Assembly: GCF_021184045.1 (NCBI RefSeq)
Contig: NZ_CP073710.1
Coordinates: forward strand, 682,001-746,000
Reading direction: 5' to 3'
DNA from: Methanococcoides orientis
GTDB taxonomy: Archaea; Halobacteriota; Methanosarcinia; Methanosarcinales; Methanosarcinaceae
DNA length: 64,000 nt
Below, piece by piece: positions 53,134 through 63,545 of the stretch (its first letter is position 1; every line of letters starts with the position of its first letter). Made by a program: the position numbers and the translations under genes. The notes below the pieces were generated by a model. It was not told where the DNA came from. It saw only the letters and a program-made list of their open reading frames with translations, and did not search any database.

Positions 53134-55422
53134 ATGGATGAAATTAACAAAAATGAACTGAGTGAAAGGGATATTTGCACCAAATTCATCACTCCGGCTA
53201 TCGATAAAGCAGGATGGAACCTTCATACACAGGTACGTGAGGAAGTACCACTTACCAACGGGAGAATAATTGTCAGTGGTCAGACAGTTTCCCGTGGCAA
53301 GAACAAGCGTGCTGATTACATTCTATATCATAAACCCAATATTCCAATTGCTGTTGTTGAAGCGAAGAATAACAAATTTGAAGTGGGTGAAGGCATGCAG
53401 CAGGCCCTTGGCTATGCTGATATGGTGGATGTTCCTTTTGCTTTCAGCTCCAATGGTGATGCTTTCCTGTTCCATGATCGTTCAGGAAACTCCGATAAGA
53501 TCGAACAGGAACTTTCTCTTGATCAATTTCCGTCACCGGAGGAACTCTGGGAATCCTACTGCAGGTGGAAAGGGATTGATAATGCTGATAATAAGTTGGT
53601 TGAACAGGATTATTATCCCAGTTTCGCAGGCAAGAGTCCACGATATTATCAGATAAATGCCATTAACAGAACTATTGATGCTATCTCAAAGGGTCAGGAC
53701 CGCATTCTACTGGTTATGGCAACCGGAACCGGTAAGACATACACAGCTTTTCAGATCATCTGGAGGTTGTGGAAATCAAAGACGAAGAAACGTATTCTTT
53801 TCCTTGCAGACAGGAACATTTTGGTTGATCAGGCCAAGACCAATGACTTCAAGCCGTTTGGTTCTGCAATGACTAAAATAAGTAAGAGACAGGTTGACAA
53901 GTCCTATGAGATCTATCTCTCACTATATCAGGCTGTAACCGGCAATGAAGAAGAGAAGAACATCTACAAGCAGTTCTCAAGGGATTTCTTTGATCTTGTA
54001 GTTGTGGATGAATGTCACCGTGGAAGTGCTGACGAGAATTCTGCGTGGAGAGAGATCTTGGAATACTTTGATTCCGCTACGCAGATCGGTATGACAGCCA
54101 CTCCAAAGGAAACGGAGACTGTATCCAATATTCACTATTTCGGTGAGCCGATCTATACCTATTCGCTTAAGCAGGGGATTGAAGACGGTTTCCTTGCTCC
54201 TTACAAGGTCATTCGTATCGACCTTGACAAGGATATTCAGGGATGGAGACCTCAAAAAGGGAAGCGGGACAAATATGGCAGAGAAATAATCGACCGTATC
54301 TATAATCAACAGGATTTCGACCGTGAGATCGTTCTCGAGCAGAGGACTGAAGTGGTCGCTAAAAAGGTAACTGAGCTTCTCAAAGCAACAGACAGGTACG
54401 GTAAAACCATTGTCTTCTGTGAGAACATTGATCACGCTGAGAGAATGCGACAGGCTCTTGTTAATGAGAATCCTGATCTTTCACAGAACAGCAAATATGT
54501 GATGAGAATTACCGGCGATGAAAAGGAAGGAAAGGCTGAACTGGACAATTTCATCATACCTGAGAACCGCTACCCCGTCATTGCTACCACATCCAAGCTT
54601 CTGAGTACTGGTGTGGATGTGCAGACGTGCAAACTTATTGTTCTTGATAAACAGATCAAGTCCATGACCGAGTTCAAGCAGATCATAGGGCGTGGAACTC
54701 GTATAAATGAAGATTATAATAAATTCTATTTCACGATCATGGATTTCAGAAATGCGACAGAAAGGTTTGCAGATCCTGGTTTTGATGGTGAACCGGTCGA
54801 GGTTTACAAAGGATCAGGAACTAAACCACTTCGCCCAAACATGCCAACCCAGAAGATCAAGCCCTATAAGGTCGATGATGTGGGCGTTTCCGTCATTGCG
54901 GAGAGAGTACAGTACTACGGTTCTGACGGGAAGCTGGTGACGGAATCCATCAAGGATTACACTAAAAATACTATGCTTAAGGAGTTCTCATCTCTTGACC
55001 TATTCTTAAAGCACTGGTCAGATACCGGAAAGAAGACCGCCATACTTGAAGAGCTTGAGGACAAAGGCCTGTTGCTGGATGCACTTGCAGAGGAGGTCGG
55101 CAGAAATTATGACCCATTCGACATGATCTGCCATGTGGTTTTCGATCAGCCGCCATTGAGCCGCAAGCAGAGGGCGAACAATGTTCGCAGGACTGGCTAT
55201 TTTGAAAAATACGGAGATCGAGCACGTGATGTTCTTGATGCTCTTCTGGACAAGTATGCAGATGAAGGTATCAAAAACCTTGAGGACCTCGATATTCTCA
55301 GAGTGAAACCATTGAGTGATATTGGAACACCTATTGAGATCATTAAGCTCTTCGGGAACAAAGAGAATTTCCTTGAAGCTGTCGAGGAAATGGAAACACA
55401 ATTATACCTTGCTGAAGCTTAA
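53134..55422 (+). CDS. hsdR: type I restriction enzyme, endonuclease/translocase subunit
   Basis: The 762-residue HsdR is of the shorter EcoEI-like type. The N-terminal nuclease domain has the PD-(D/E)xK residues Asp61 and Glu76-x-Lys78 in [20 protein letters not shown]. The helicase motor has Walker A MATGTGKT (195-202), DECH (293-296), [10 protein letters not shown], and later [13 protein letters not shown]. The C-terminus (about 620-755) contacts HsdM. HsdR translocates DNA past unmethylated sites and cuts. It starts the hsdRMS operon and is divergent from the gene at 51246. Confidence 0.94.
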   Translation: MDEINKNELSERDICTKFITPAIDKAGWNLHTQVREEVPLTNGRIIVSGQTVSRGKNKRADYILYHKPNIPIAVVEAKNNKFEVGEGMQQALGYADMVDVPFAFSSNGDAFLFHDRSGNSDKIEQELSLDQFPSPEELWESYCRWKGIDNADNKLVEQDYYPSFAGKSPRYYQINAINRTIDAISKGQDRILLVMATGTGKTYTAFQIIWRLWKSKTKKRILFLADRNILVDQAKTNDFKPFGSAMTKISKRQVDKSYEIYLSLYQAVTGNEEEKNIYKQFSRDFFDLVVVDECHRGSADENSAWREILEYFDSATQIGMTATPKETETVSNIHYFGEPIYTYSLKQGIEDGFLAPYKVIRIDLDKDIQGWRPQKGKRDKYGREIIDRIYNQQDFDREIVLEQRTEVVAKKVTELLKATDRYGKTIVFCENIDHAERMRQALVNENPDLSQNSKYVMRITGDEKEGKAELDNFIIPENRYPVIATTSKLLSTGVDVQTCKLIVLDKQIKSMTEFKQIIGRGTRINEDYNKFYFTIMDFRNATERFADPGFDGEPVEVYKGSGTKPLRPNMPTQKIKPYKVDDVGVSVIAERVQYYGSDGKLVTESIKDYTKNTMLKEFSSLDLFLKHWSDTGKKTAILEELEDKGLLLDALAEEVGRNYDPFDMICHVVFDQPPLSRKQRANNVRRTGYFEKYGDRARDVLDALLDKYADEGIKNLEDLDILRVKPLSDIGTPIEIIKLFGNKENFLEAVEEMETQLYLAEA

Positions 55423-55453
55423 TTGCTGAGCAACGCAGGAAGAGGAAAAAACG

Positions 55454-56902
55454 ATGTCAATTAGTACTACTATCAAGACTATACAGGATATCATGAGGAA
55501 GGACGCTGGTGTGGATGGGGATGCACAGCGTATTAGTCAGCTTGTATGGATGCTTTTCCTGAAGATATACGATGACAGGGAAGAAGAATACGAGGCGATG
55601 GAAGACAACTATGTGTCTCCTCTCCCTGAGCGGTTGAGGTGGAGGAACTGGGCAAAGAATGCAGAAGGCATAACCGGTGAAGAACTGCTGGATTTCGTGA
55701 ACAACGATCTTTTCAAGACCCTGAAAGACCTTTCGTTTACTGAGAACTCAGACCCACGTGGCTTTGTGGTGCGTGATGTTTTCGAAGATTCCTACAATTA
55801 TATGAAAAACGGCACCCTGATCCGTCAGATGGCCAACAAGATCAATGAGATCGACTTTAACGCTTCTAATGACCGCCACCTTTTCGGAGATGTATATGAG
55901 AAGATCCTGAAAGACCTCCAGAGTGCCGGAAATGCCGGCGAGTTCTATACTCCAAGGGCTGTTACTGAGTTCATGGTGCAGATGGTGAACCCGAAGATCG
56001 GGGAAAAGCTACTGGACCCTGCCTGTGGTACCGGCGGTTTCCTGAAATCCTCTATTGAACACCTGAGAGACAAGGTGGAAAACGTTGAGGATGAACAAAT
56101 TTTGCAAAATTCCATTCACGGCGTTGAAAAGAAGCCACTCCCACACCTGCTATGCATAACCAATATGCTGTTGCATGGCATCGAGAACCCCGCACAGATC
56201 CACAGGGACAACTCACTTGCAAGACCTCTGAGGGATTATAATCCATCCGATAAAGTAGATGTGATCATAACCAATCCTCCATTTGGAGGAACCGAGGAGG
56301 ACGGAATCGAGTCCGGTTTCCCTACCAACTACCAGACAAGAGAAACAGCCGACCTTTTCCTCGTCCTTATCACCCACCTGCTAAGGGATAATGGACGTGG
56401 TGCGATAGTCCTCCCTGACGGAACACTGTTCGGAGAAGGTGTCAAAACTCGCATAAAAGAGAAGTTGCTCAATGAGTGTAACCTTCACACCATTGTACGC
56501 CTTCCAAACGGCGTGTTCAATCCTTACACAGGCATCAAGACCAATCTCCTGTTCTTCACCAAAGGAGAGCCTACAAAAGAGATCTGGTACTACGAACACC
56601 CCTACCCCGAAGGCTACAAGTCCTACTCCAAGACCAAACCCATGCGAATTCAGGAGTTCGAACCCGAAAAGGCCTGGTGGAATAACCGCGAGGAAACCGA
56701 ACTCGCCTGGAAGGTCAACATAGACGATATCAAGGCAAACAACTACAACCTCGACATCAAGAACCCCCACGAAGAAGCCATAGACCACGGCGACCCCGAA
56801 GAACTCCTTGAGGACTACAAAGCCCTCCTCTCCGAGATCTCCGAAACCCGCAACGCCCTGAAAGCAGAACTCATGGCAGCCCTCGAAGGTAAAAACGCAT
56901 GA
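55454..56902 (+). CDS. hsdM: type I restriction enzyme, DNA methyltransferase subunit
   Basis: This N6-adenine methyltransferase has 482 residues. The N-terminal HsdM domain is followed by FYTPR (164-168), the SAM-binding DPACGTGGF (188-196) and the catalytic NPPF (274-277). It methylates host sites together with HsdS and forms part of the restriction complex. It lies 31 bp after hsdR; its stop overlaps the hsdS start by 4 bp. Confidence 0.95.
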   Translation: MSISTTIKTIQDIMRKDAGVDGDAQRISQLVWMLFLKIYDDREEEYEAMEDNYVSPLPERLRWRNWAKNAEGITGEELLDFVNNDLFKTLKDLSFTENSDPRGFVVRDVFEDSYNYMKNGTLIRQMANKINEIDFNASNDRHLFGDVYEKILKDLQSAGNAGEFYTPRAVTEFMVQMVNPKIGEKLLDPACGTGGFLKSSIEHLRDKVENVEDEQILQNSIHGVEKKPLPHLLCITNMLLHGIENPAQIHRDNSLARPLRDYNPSDKVDVIITNPPFGGTEEDGIESGFPTNYQTRETADLFLVLITHLLRDNGRGAIVLPDGTLFGEGVKTRIKEKLLNECNLHTIVRLPNGVFNPYTGIKTNLLFFTKGEPTKEIWYYEHPYPEGYKSYSKTKPMRIQEFEPEKAWWNNREETELAWKVNIDDIKANNYNLDIKNPHEEAIDHGDPEELLEDYKALLSEISETRNALKAELMAALEGKNA

Positions 56903-58602
56903 ACCCCGAACTCTTTTTCGAGAACTTCGACCTGCTCGCTGAATCCCCAAACGGCATCCAGAAGCTCCGCGAGATGATCCTGCAGATGGCTGTGCAGGGT
57001 AAGCTTGTGGAGCAGAATCCTGATGATGAGCCGGCAGGGGTGTTGTTGGGGAAGATAACTGCTGAGAAGGAGAGGTTGGTTAAGGAGAAGAAGATTAGAA
57101 AATCTCAGCCGTTATCTGCAATTGAAGAAACAGAGCATCTATTCGAAATTCCAAAAACATGGAAATGGGTAAGATTGGGTAATCTTGGAGATTGGGGGGC
57201 CGGAGCAACACCAAATAGGAAAAAAATGGAGTATTATGATGGATCAATTAATTGGTTTAAGTCAGGAGAACTAAATGATGGATACATTACTGATTCAGAT
57301 GAAAAAATCAACACTCTGGCACTAAAAGAATGTTCCTTAAGGCTTAATAGTCCCGATGATGTTCTTATTGCGATGTATGGTGCAACAATTGGAAAAGTTG
57401 CCATACTCAAAACAGAAGGAACAACAAACCAAGCAGTTTGTGCATGTACGTGTTATGATGGATATTACAATGAATACTTATTCTTGCTTTTAAAAGCATA
57501 TAGAAAACATTTTACTAATCAAGGTTCTGGTGGAGCACAACCAAATATTTCAAGACAAAAGATAATTCACACTGTTTCCCCATTACCACCACTAGAAGAA
57601 CAAAAACGCATCGTAACTAAAGTAGATCAACTCATGGCACTATGCGACCAGCTCGAATCACTCAAGCAAAAGAAAAACGAAAGCCGCATCCAACTAAACA
57701 CTTCAGCACTCAACAAAATGCTCGATGCCGGCAGCCCTGAAGAATTTGCAGAACACTGGCAGCTTGTTTGTGAGAACTTCGATCTGCTATATGACGATCT
57801 GGATAATGTGGAGAAGCTCAGGCAGGCGATATTGCAGCTTGCAGTGCAGGGTAAGCTTGTGGAGCAGGATGTTAGTGATGAGCCGGCAGGGGTGTTGTTG
57901 GGGAAGATTAAGGCTGAGAAGGAGAGGTTGGTGAAGGAGAAGGTAATTAGAAAATCCAAGCCTTTGCCAGAAATCGATGATGAAGATGTCCCATTTAAGA
58001 TACCAACTAATTGGGAATGGACCATGCTTGGTACCTTATGTTTTAGTGTTGCGGATGGTCCACACTTTTCCCCAAAATATGTAACAAAGGAAGAAGGAAT
58101 ACCTTTCCTTTCTGCTCGGAACGTTAAATTAGGTGGATTTGAACTTGATTCTGTTAAGTACGTATCTCCTGAAGACCACAAAAAGTTTTGTGAACGCATT
58201 AAACCAGATAAAGGAGATATACTCTATACAAAAGGAGGCACTACAGGAGTAGCACTTGTTAATGATTTGGATTTTGAATTTAGTGTATGGGTTCATCTTT
58301 CCGTTCTTCAAATTGCTAGAAAATATGTAGATTCATATTATCTTGCTTATGCACTCAATTGCCCACTTTGCTATGAGCAATCTCAAAAATTTACTCATGG
58401 AAGTTCAAATAGAGATTTAGGTTTAACAAGAATGGTAAAAATACTCCTTCCACTACCGCCACTCAAAGAACAAAAACGCATAGTCGCCAAAGTCGATCAA
58501 CTCATGGCAATTTGCGACCAGCTTGAAGCAAAAATAAAGCAGGCACAATCGGATAGTGAAAAGTTGGTGGAAGTGGCTGTGAGAGATACTTTGAATGTGT
58601 AA
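56899..58602 (+). CDS. hsdS: type I restriction enzyme, specificity subunit
   Basis: HsdS reads the two halves of the target site. The 567-residue protein has two similar halves, each with a leading block (LRxxILQxAVQGKLVEQ, then DEPAGVLLGKI and EKERLVKEK), a target-recognition domain (about 90-215 and 365-530), and a coiled-coil end starting PPLxEQKRIVxKVDQLMAxC. The two recognition domains differ, as expected for a bipartite asymmetric site. The site cannot be deduced. Confidence 0.94.
   Translation: MNPELFFENFDLLAESPNGIQKLREMILQMAVQGKLVEQNPDDEPAGVLLGKITAEKERLVKEKKIRKSQPLSAIEETEHLFEIPKTWKWVRLGNLGDWGAGATPNRKKMEYYDGSINWFKSGELNDGYITDSDEKINTLALKECSLRLNSPDDVLIAMYGATIGKVAILKTEGTTNQAVCACTCYDGYYNEYLFLLLKAYRKHFTNQGSGGAQPNISRQKIIHTVSPLPPLEEQKRIVTKVDQLMALCDQLESLKQKKNESRIQLNTSALNKMLDAGSPEEFAEHWQLVCENFDLLYDDLDNVEKLRQAILQLAVQGKLVEQDVSDEPAGVLLGKIKAEKERLVKEKVIRKSKPLPEIDDEDVPFKIPTNWEWTMLGTLCFSVADGPHFSPKYVTKEEGIPFLSARNVKLGGFELDSVKYVSPEDHKKFCERIKPDKGDILYTKGGTTGVALVNDLDFEFSVWVHLSVLQIARKYVDSYYLAYALNCPLCYEQSQKFTHGSSNRDLGLTRMVKILLPLPPLKEQKRIVAKVDQLMAICDQLEAKIKQAQSDSEKLVEVAVRDTLNV
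56961..57107 (+). repeat. hsdS: hsdS direct repeat 1a
   Basis: This stretch is repeated with few changes at 57811-57956. Long identical parts include GTGCAGGGTAAGCTTGTGGA and GATGAGCCGGCAGGGGTG. It encodes the conserved leading block of each HsdS half and could allow recombination that exchanges recognition domains. Confidence 0.75.
57590..57657 (+). repeat. hsdS: hsdS direct repeat 2a
   Basis: This part, encoding EEQKRIVTKVDQLMALCDQLE, is repeated at 58461-58527. It flanks the recognition domains on the other side. Confidence 0.7.
57811..57956 (+). repeat. hsdS: hsdS direct repeat 1b
   Basis: Second copy of 56961-57107, located before the second recognition domain. Confidence 0.75.
58461..58527 (+). 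repeat. hsdS: hsdS direct repeat 2b
   Basis: Second copy of 57590-57657, located after the second recognition domain. Confidence 0.7.
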
Positions 58603-58616
58603 TCTAATACAAAACG

Positions 58617-58646
58617 TTGACATGTATGTCAAAGTTGTGTTTTTAG
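58617..58646 (+). terminator. hairpin terminator after hsdS
   Basis: The arms TTGACAT (58617-58623) and ATGTCAA (58626-58632) are followed by GTTGTGTTTTTAG. It begins 15 bp after the hsdS stop and separates the restriction operon from the Hachiman pair, which has its own TATA-like ATTATATAC near 58688. Confidence 0.55.
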
Positions 58647-58721
58647 TTTGGTTTAGGTCTCCCACAAAAACACAATAAGTTTAGAAATTATTATATACTA
58701 CTACTAATTATTTGCATACGG

Positions 58722-59618
58722 ATGCTACCAAAGAAAGAAATTGGACAAGATTTCTTGGATCTTTTTTATCATGAGATCGTTGATTTTGATTTGGAAAATC
58801 AAAACAAATTGAATCTCTTTATCCTAAGAATAGATAGCAACAGGTTTGCTTATGATGATTTATTGTATGAACTATATGATAACATTATTACCTTTTCTCT
58901 TTCAAGACAGGAACTAGATAACTTTAAAAATAGTCAGGGTGGCAAAAAATATGTTACTGCTCGCGATAAATTTAGAGATTATACTAGTAATGAAGGAGAA
59001 TTGGGTGAAGTATTACTCTATTGTTTTCTTGAGTCACACCTTAATGCTCCAAAAATAATAACAAAACTTGAAATAAAAACGGCTAATAACGATTATGTAA
59101 AAGGGGCAGATGGGGTACATTTGTTAAAGTTAAACTCTAGTGATTTTCAGTTAATTTTTGGAGAATCAAAACTGGATTCTGACTTAAAAAGTGGGATATA
59201 TGATGCATTTGGCTCAATAATGAAATTTTTAGATGATAAAAAGAATAAAGTTAGATTTGAAACGAATTTGATAAATAGTCAACTAATTAAGGAGTCAGTT
59301 GATGATTCAACATATGACTTTTTGAAAAAGATAATAATCCCGTCTGCAAATGAAGATGAGTACAACATAGACAAATCTTTTGGAATCTTTTTAGGTTTTG
59401 ATATTAAAGTTGATGATGATAAAAAAAAGCTTAGTAACGCAGAATTTCGCCAATATTTAAGAGAAAATACTAAAGATTCAGTTCTCAGTTCTGTTAAAAC
59501 CATAAAAAAGCAAATAGAAAAAAAAGATCTATGGGGTTACACTTTTTATCTGTATATCGTCCCATTTACAGATTTGAAAGAAATAAGAAAAGACATCATT
59601 GAAAAATTGACCACTTAA
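58722..59618 (+). CDS. hamA: Hachiman nuclease subunit HamA (DUF1837)
   Basis: The 298-residue protein fits the DUF1837 family, the HamA effector of the Hachiman anti-phage system. The nuclease residues are visible in order: GELGEVLLYCFLE (92-104) with Glu93/Glu96, VKGADGVHLL (126-135) with Asp130, and GESKL (147-151) with Glu148-x-Lys150. HamA is held inactive by HamB until infection and then degrades DNA. The following gene is a helicase, 1 bp downstream. A TATA-like element lies about 30 bp before the ATG. The gene is clearly richer in A+T than hsdM. Confidence 0.83.
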   Translation: MLPKKEIGQDFLDLFYHEIVDFDLENQNKLNLFILRIDSNRFAYDDLLYELYDNIITFSLSRQELDNFKNSQGGKKYVTARDKFRDYTSNEGELGEVLLYCFLESHLNAPKIITKLEIKTANNDYVKGADGVHLLKLNSSDFQLIFGESKLDSDLKSGIYDAFGSIMKFLDDKKNKVRFETNLINSQLIKESVDDSTYDFLKKIIIPSANEDEYNIDKSFGIFLGFDIKVDDDKKKLSNAEFRQYLRENTKDSVLSSVKTIKKQIEKKDLWGYTFYLYIVPFTDLKEIRKDIIEKLTT

Positions 59619-59619
59619 C

Positions 59620-62190
59620 ATGAATGCTACTCTAATTGATAAATTAACCGAAGACGTTCTTGGAGATCAATATTTTAAAGAATTATTCATAAAAGCTTCA
59701 AGTTCGTTATCAGCAGAGCTATTTCAGTTGCCAACAAGAGACGTAGAACTTACAGAAAAAGAGTATGTTCATTTGTTGAGATTTGCTGATATTCTTTCAA
59801 ATTCGTCTGATTCTAAAGCTCGTAATAAATCATATCAAATTATTAGCATATTGAATCATGCGTATAAAGAGGATCCCACTTATCGAACTTATTCAAAAGC
59901 TGTTTTTGCTAAGCTAGGAAATTTTCCAGCGATTGAATATCTGGAAAAAAAAGATAGAAACCCTGCAAAATTACCTTTTGATAGAAATTTGGAAAAAACA
60001 GCTAAAGAGATTATTCAATCTGTGCCAGATTCAGAAGGATTAGTATTTACAGATGTACAATACGAATTATTCACAAAGCTCAAGAATTCAAAATTATTCA
60101 GTTTCTCTGGTCCAACTTCAATGGGAAAGTCGTTCATTATAAAGTCATTTATCAGAGAAGTACTTGGAAATACGCCCAAAGAAAATTTGGTTATAATGGT
60201 ACCCACGAGAGCATTGATAAACCAATTTACTCTTGATTTAAAAAGTGAGCTTGGTAACTATATTGAAGAATATGGGTATAAAATTGTAACAAATTCTAAC
60301 GTAAGTGAATTATTAGAAGATAATTCTAATTATGTTTTTATTCTAACACCTGAAAGACTATTAAGCTATTTGTCTAAAAAAGATAATCCTTCATTGGGTT
60401 TTATTTTTGTCGATGAAGCACATAAAATAGCATCACAGAAAGATTTGAGAAGTGTAACTGCCTATAAAGCTATTGAAAAAACATTGCAGACATTCACTAA
60501 TATCAATTTATATTTTGCATCTCCAAATGTATCGAACCCAGAAATTTTTCTAAAAGTATTTAACAAGAATCCCAGCAAAAATTTCCACACAATCGAATCA
60601 CCAGTATCTCAAAATTTATTTTTCATAAATATGTTAGAATTCTCAGTATCTCATTATATTGATGATTCGATCAAGACATTTCATCCAAAATTACTTACTG
60701 ACCTTTATGAGACAAATAATCTCATTAAACACTTGGGTAAAAATGATTACAACATCGTTTATTGTAATTCAAAAAATACAACTATAGAAAAATCATTCAG
60801 CTTTGCAAATATTATAAGCAAAGAAAATTTTGTAATTTCTCAAGAGACAAAGAAAGCAATTAAACAGATTCAGGATTACATCCATGAAGATTTCTACTTA
60901 GCCTCTTTTTTGGAAGTAGGAATTGCATACCATTTTGGAAGTCTTCCTCAATTGGTCCGAAATATTGTAGAGAATCTTTATCGAGATGGTCACATAAAAT
61001 ACCTTTTTTGCACATCTACCTTATTAGAAGGTGTAAACCTTCCGACTAAAAATGTGTTCATACTTGTCAATAAAAATGGTAGATCACAATTTACAGACAT
61101 TGATTTTTGGAATCTTGCAGGTAGAGCTGGAAGGTTGAAAAAAGAATTATCTGGGAATATATATTGTATTAGAGATGATATTAAAAATTGGAAAAATACA
61201 GAAGTATTAGAACAAAAAAATGATATTAAACTCAAACCTACTATCGAGGAAAAAACTGATACTGAAAAAGAGTTAATGAAAATAGAAAAAACACTTCTAA
61301 ATGAAGATATTAAAGGAACTCTAACAGAAAAAGAAATATTAGAGTACATTGCAAATATTATTTGTATTGATACGCTAAAAATAGATAGTGGATATCAAAG
61401 CCCTGTTATACAAAAATTAATTGAAATGAATAAGTCTGAAATAATTTCAATTGCTCATAAAAAAGCAGGAAAATTAAAAGTTCCTCTGGAAGTTTTGAAT
61501 TCTAATCAATCAATTGATATTGAAATACAAAACAAAGTATACAACTTTATTCTTAAAAGGAAAAATACTTCTTCAGTACTATTACCTCAAAAAGTGGACT
61601 ATTCTAATTGCTTGAAGGTATTGTCAAAATTTTATGATAATTATGAATGGGATAAGAAGGAGAAAAATCTAAAGAACAAAAATTCGTTGAGCTATTTTGC
61701 TTTGCTTATGAACCAATGGATTAATGGGACTTCTCTTAACCAAATAATAAAGGATTCAATAGACTATCATGTAACCAATAAAAAACACATATACATTGCA
61801 CATAAAGATGCTGGAGAATTTAATAAAAATAATAAAGAACATATTAACGCGCTTATTGGTAGTATTATTGAGGACATTGAAGGGACATTAAGATATTCAT
61901 TTGAAAAGTATTTCACTCATTATTATATGAGTCTAGTTGAAGTTTTTGGAGAAGAGAACGCTGGGGTAAATTGGTCACAGTTTTTAGAGTATGGTACACA
62001 AAACCGTTTATCTATCGCCCTTCAAAATTTAGGAGTTTCTAGACATACTGCAAATTATATTCTACAAAAACATAAAAATGTGCTCATAATTGAGGATAAT
62101 AAATTGAAGGGGATCAATAAAAATAAACTATTTGCAGATATGAAGAAGACAAATATTGAATATGAGGAGATTAAATCAATTTTTGGTTAA
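59620..62190 (+). CDS. hamB: Hachiman helicase subunit HamB
   Basis: The 856-residue superfamily 2 helicase has Walker A SGPTSMGKSF (163-172), motif Ia MVPTRALINQ, the DEAH box (265-268), STLLEGVNLPTKNV and the arginine finger block FWNLAGRAGRLKKE (about 494-507). The long C-terminal part (550-856) has no motif that I can name, as in HamB. It senses DNA ends or damage and controls HamA. The start lies 1 bp after the hamA stop, so both are translated together. It is A+T rich, a sign of transfer. Confidence 0.84.
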   Translation: MNATLIDKLTEDVLGDQYFKELFIKASSSLSAELFQLPTRDVELTEKEYVHLLRFADILSNSSDSKARNKSYQIISILNHAYKEDPTYRTYSKAVFAKLGNFPAIEYLEKKDRNPAKLPFDRNLEKTAKEIIQSVPDSEGLVFTDVQYELFTKLKNSKLFSFSGPTSMGKSFIIKSFIREVLGNTPKENLVIMVPTRALINQFTLDLKSELGNYIEEYGYKIVTNSNVSELLEDNSNYVFILTPERLLSYLSKKDNPSLGFIFVDEAHKIASQKDLRSVTAYKAIEKTLQTFTNINLYFASPNVSNPEIFLKVFNKNPSKNFHTIESPVSQNLFFINMLEFSVSHYIDDSIKTFHPKLLTDLYETNNLIKHLGKNDYNIVYCNSKNTTIEKSFSFANIISKENFVISQETKKAIKQIQDYIHEDFYLASFLEVGIAYHFGSLPQLVRNIVENLYRDGHIKYLFCTSTLLEGVNLPTKNVFILVNKNGRSQFTDIDFWNLAGRAGRLKKELSGNIYCIRDDIKNWKNTEVLEQKNDIKLKPTIEEKTDTEKELMKIEKTLLNEDIKGTLTEKEILEYIANIICIDTLKIDSGYQSPVIQKLIEMNKSEIISIAHKKAGKLKVPLEVLNSNQSIDIEIQNKVYNFILKRKNTSSVLLPQKVDYSNCLKVLSKFYDNYEWDKKEKNLKNKNSLSYFALLMNQWINGTSLNQIIKDSIDYHVTNKKHIYIAHKDAGEFNKNNKEHINALIGSIIEDIEGTLRYSFEKYFTHYYMSLVEVFGEENAGVNWSQFLEYGTQNRLSIALQNLGVSRHTANYILQKHKNVLIIEDNKLKGINKNKLFADMKKTNIEYEEIKSIFG

Positions 62191-62299
62191 ATCATAACTT
62201 TGGCTTTTTGAGCTGGTTCACCAAAATTCTTAATCTCCCTCCTCCTAACCTCCCAACCTCTCACAAATCATTTAATACTAATAGTACAAATACCCCAAC

Positions 62300-62920
62300 A
62301 TGTCTTACAGCTCCCACGCTGAAGAGGACGACGATGTTGAGATCGAGGAAGAATACCTGGGAGATTATGCCAGTATTCGGTCTATTGTGAAAGAGGCATT
62401 GCCGTTCCAGATCCTTGCGACGTTAGGAGGAGCTGTGGCTGGTCTTATTCTTGTGGGGATGACTGATGAGCTTGAGCTGATTCCGGGTTTGATCGTCATT
62501 TATCCGGCAGTTCTTGGTATGCGTGGGAACATTTCATGCACCCTTGGGTCTCGTCTTGGCAGTGCTATACACATGGGTCTTATTACTAAGATCGAGAACA
62601 ATCCGGAGCTTACTAATAATATTTTAGGGTCGCTTACGCTTGGTTTTATTCTTTCTGTGGTTCTCGGGATATTAGGGCATGGTATGACAGCCCTGCTGGG
62701 GCTTGAAAGTGCGGGAGTTGTATCCCTTACGCTGATCGCTGTGCTTGCAGGGGTGTCCTCAGGGCTCATTCTTGCGGTTATTGCTGTGCTCCTTGCAATA
62801 GGCATGTTCAGGTTCGGTTTTGATCCTGACAACGTTGTGACGCCTGCAATTGCGACCATTGGGGACATCGTATCCATGTTCATGCTGTTAATGGCTGCAA
62901 AGGTGGTGCTGATGTTATGA
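62300..62920 (+). CDS. MgtE-like divalent cation transporter, half 1
   Basis: The 206-residue protein corresponds to the membrane domain of MgtE/SLC41 Mg2+ transporters, with five helices and no cytoplasmic N and CBS domains. The key block is LIPGLIVIYPAVLGMRGNIS and TLGSRLGSAIHMG, with a later FGFDPDNVVTPAIATIGDI that holds the acidic ion-binding Asp. The acidic N-terminus (HAEEDDDVEIEEEY) is unusual. The stop overlaps the next gene by 4 bp; the two halves presumably form one transporter. Confidence 0.86.
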   Translation: MSYSSHAEEDDDVEIEEEYLGDYASIRSIVKEALPFQILATLGGAVAGLILVGMTDELELIPGLIVIYPAVLGMRGNISCTLGSRLGSAIHMGLITKIENNPELTNNILGSLTLGFILSVVLGILGHGMTALLGLESAGVVSLTLIAVLAGVSSGLILAVIAVLLAIGMFRFGFDPDNVVTPAIATIGDIVSMFMLLMAAKVVLML

Positions 62921-63477
62921 CCTACTATACCATCGAGAGCATTGTCCGCAGGGGATTGCCTATCCTTTTGCTCACATCACTGCTCGGGCTTACTGCAGGT
63001 CAGCTGATGAACTCCCAGATCGAGAATCTGGTAGCCATACCCACCATACTGTTGCTGATACCCGCGCTGATCAAGATCGGCGGCGATACCGGAAGTATGC
63101 TGGGTGCAAGGCTGGCTTCGGCGTTCCATATGGGTATCGGTACCACGCACATCCAGAAGAACCCGGTCGTTAAGAACAGCGTCATTGCAGCATTTATCGT
63201 CGGGATGTCAGCTTCGGTGTTCCTGAGCGTTATTGCCTGGATGATATGCTGTCTTGGAGAAAATACCTTCAGTTTCTTCACAATATTTACCATATGCATC
63301 ATTTCCAGCATTTTTGAACTGGTCGCTGTGTTCTCAGCTACCATCGCAATAGCATTCGCATCACACAGATTCGGTATCGATCCCGATGATACTGTAATTC
63401 CTATCATCGCAACACTGGGAGATATCGTTGGCATCATTGCTATTTTCACAACGTTACATCTGATGCAGATAATCTAA
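62917..63477 (+). CDS. MgtE-like divalent cation transporter, half 2
   Basis: This 186-residue protein is a second MgtE membrane domain: IPTILLLIPALIKIGGDTGS and MLGARLASAFHMG near the N-terminus and FGIDPDDTVIPIIATLGDI near the C-terminus. The two halves are related to each other and overlap by 4 bp, so they probably form a heterodimer where bacteria use a homodimer. It is followed by a PhoU-domain protein, a common archaeal arrangement. Confidence 0.86.
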   Translation: MTYYTIESIVRRGLPILLLTSLLGLTAGQLMNSQIENLVAIPTILLLIPALIKIGGDTGSMLGARLASAFHMGIGTTHIQKNPVVKNSVIAAFIVGMSASVFLSVIAWMICCLGENTFSFFTIFTICIISSIFELVAVFSATIAIAFASHRFGIDPDDTVIPIIATLGDIVGIIAIFTTLHLMQII

Positions 63478-63545
63478 AAATGATCATGAAAAACGATTAT
63501 ATATAAATAATTAAAAAATCATACCTAATAACTGGTATCAATAAT

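Noticed and set aside
56381-56950. 189-residue minus-strand open frame with a strongly hydrophobic, Val/Gly-rich composition
   Set aside because: It is antisense to the end of hsdM, whose motifs and overlap with hsdS are clear; the composition is an artefact of the opposite codon pattern.
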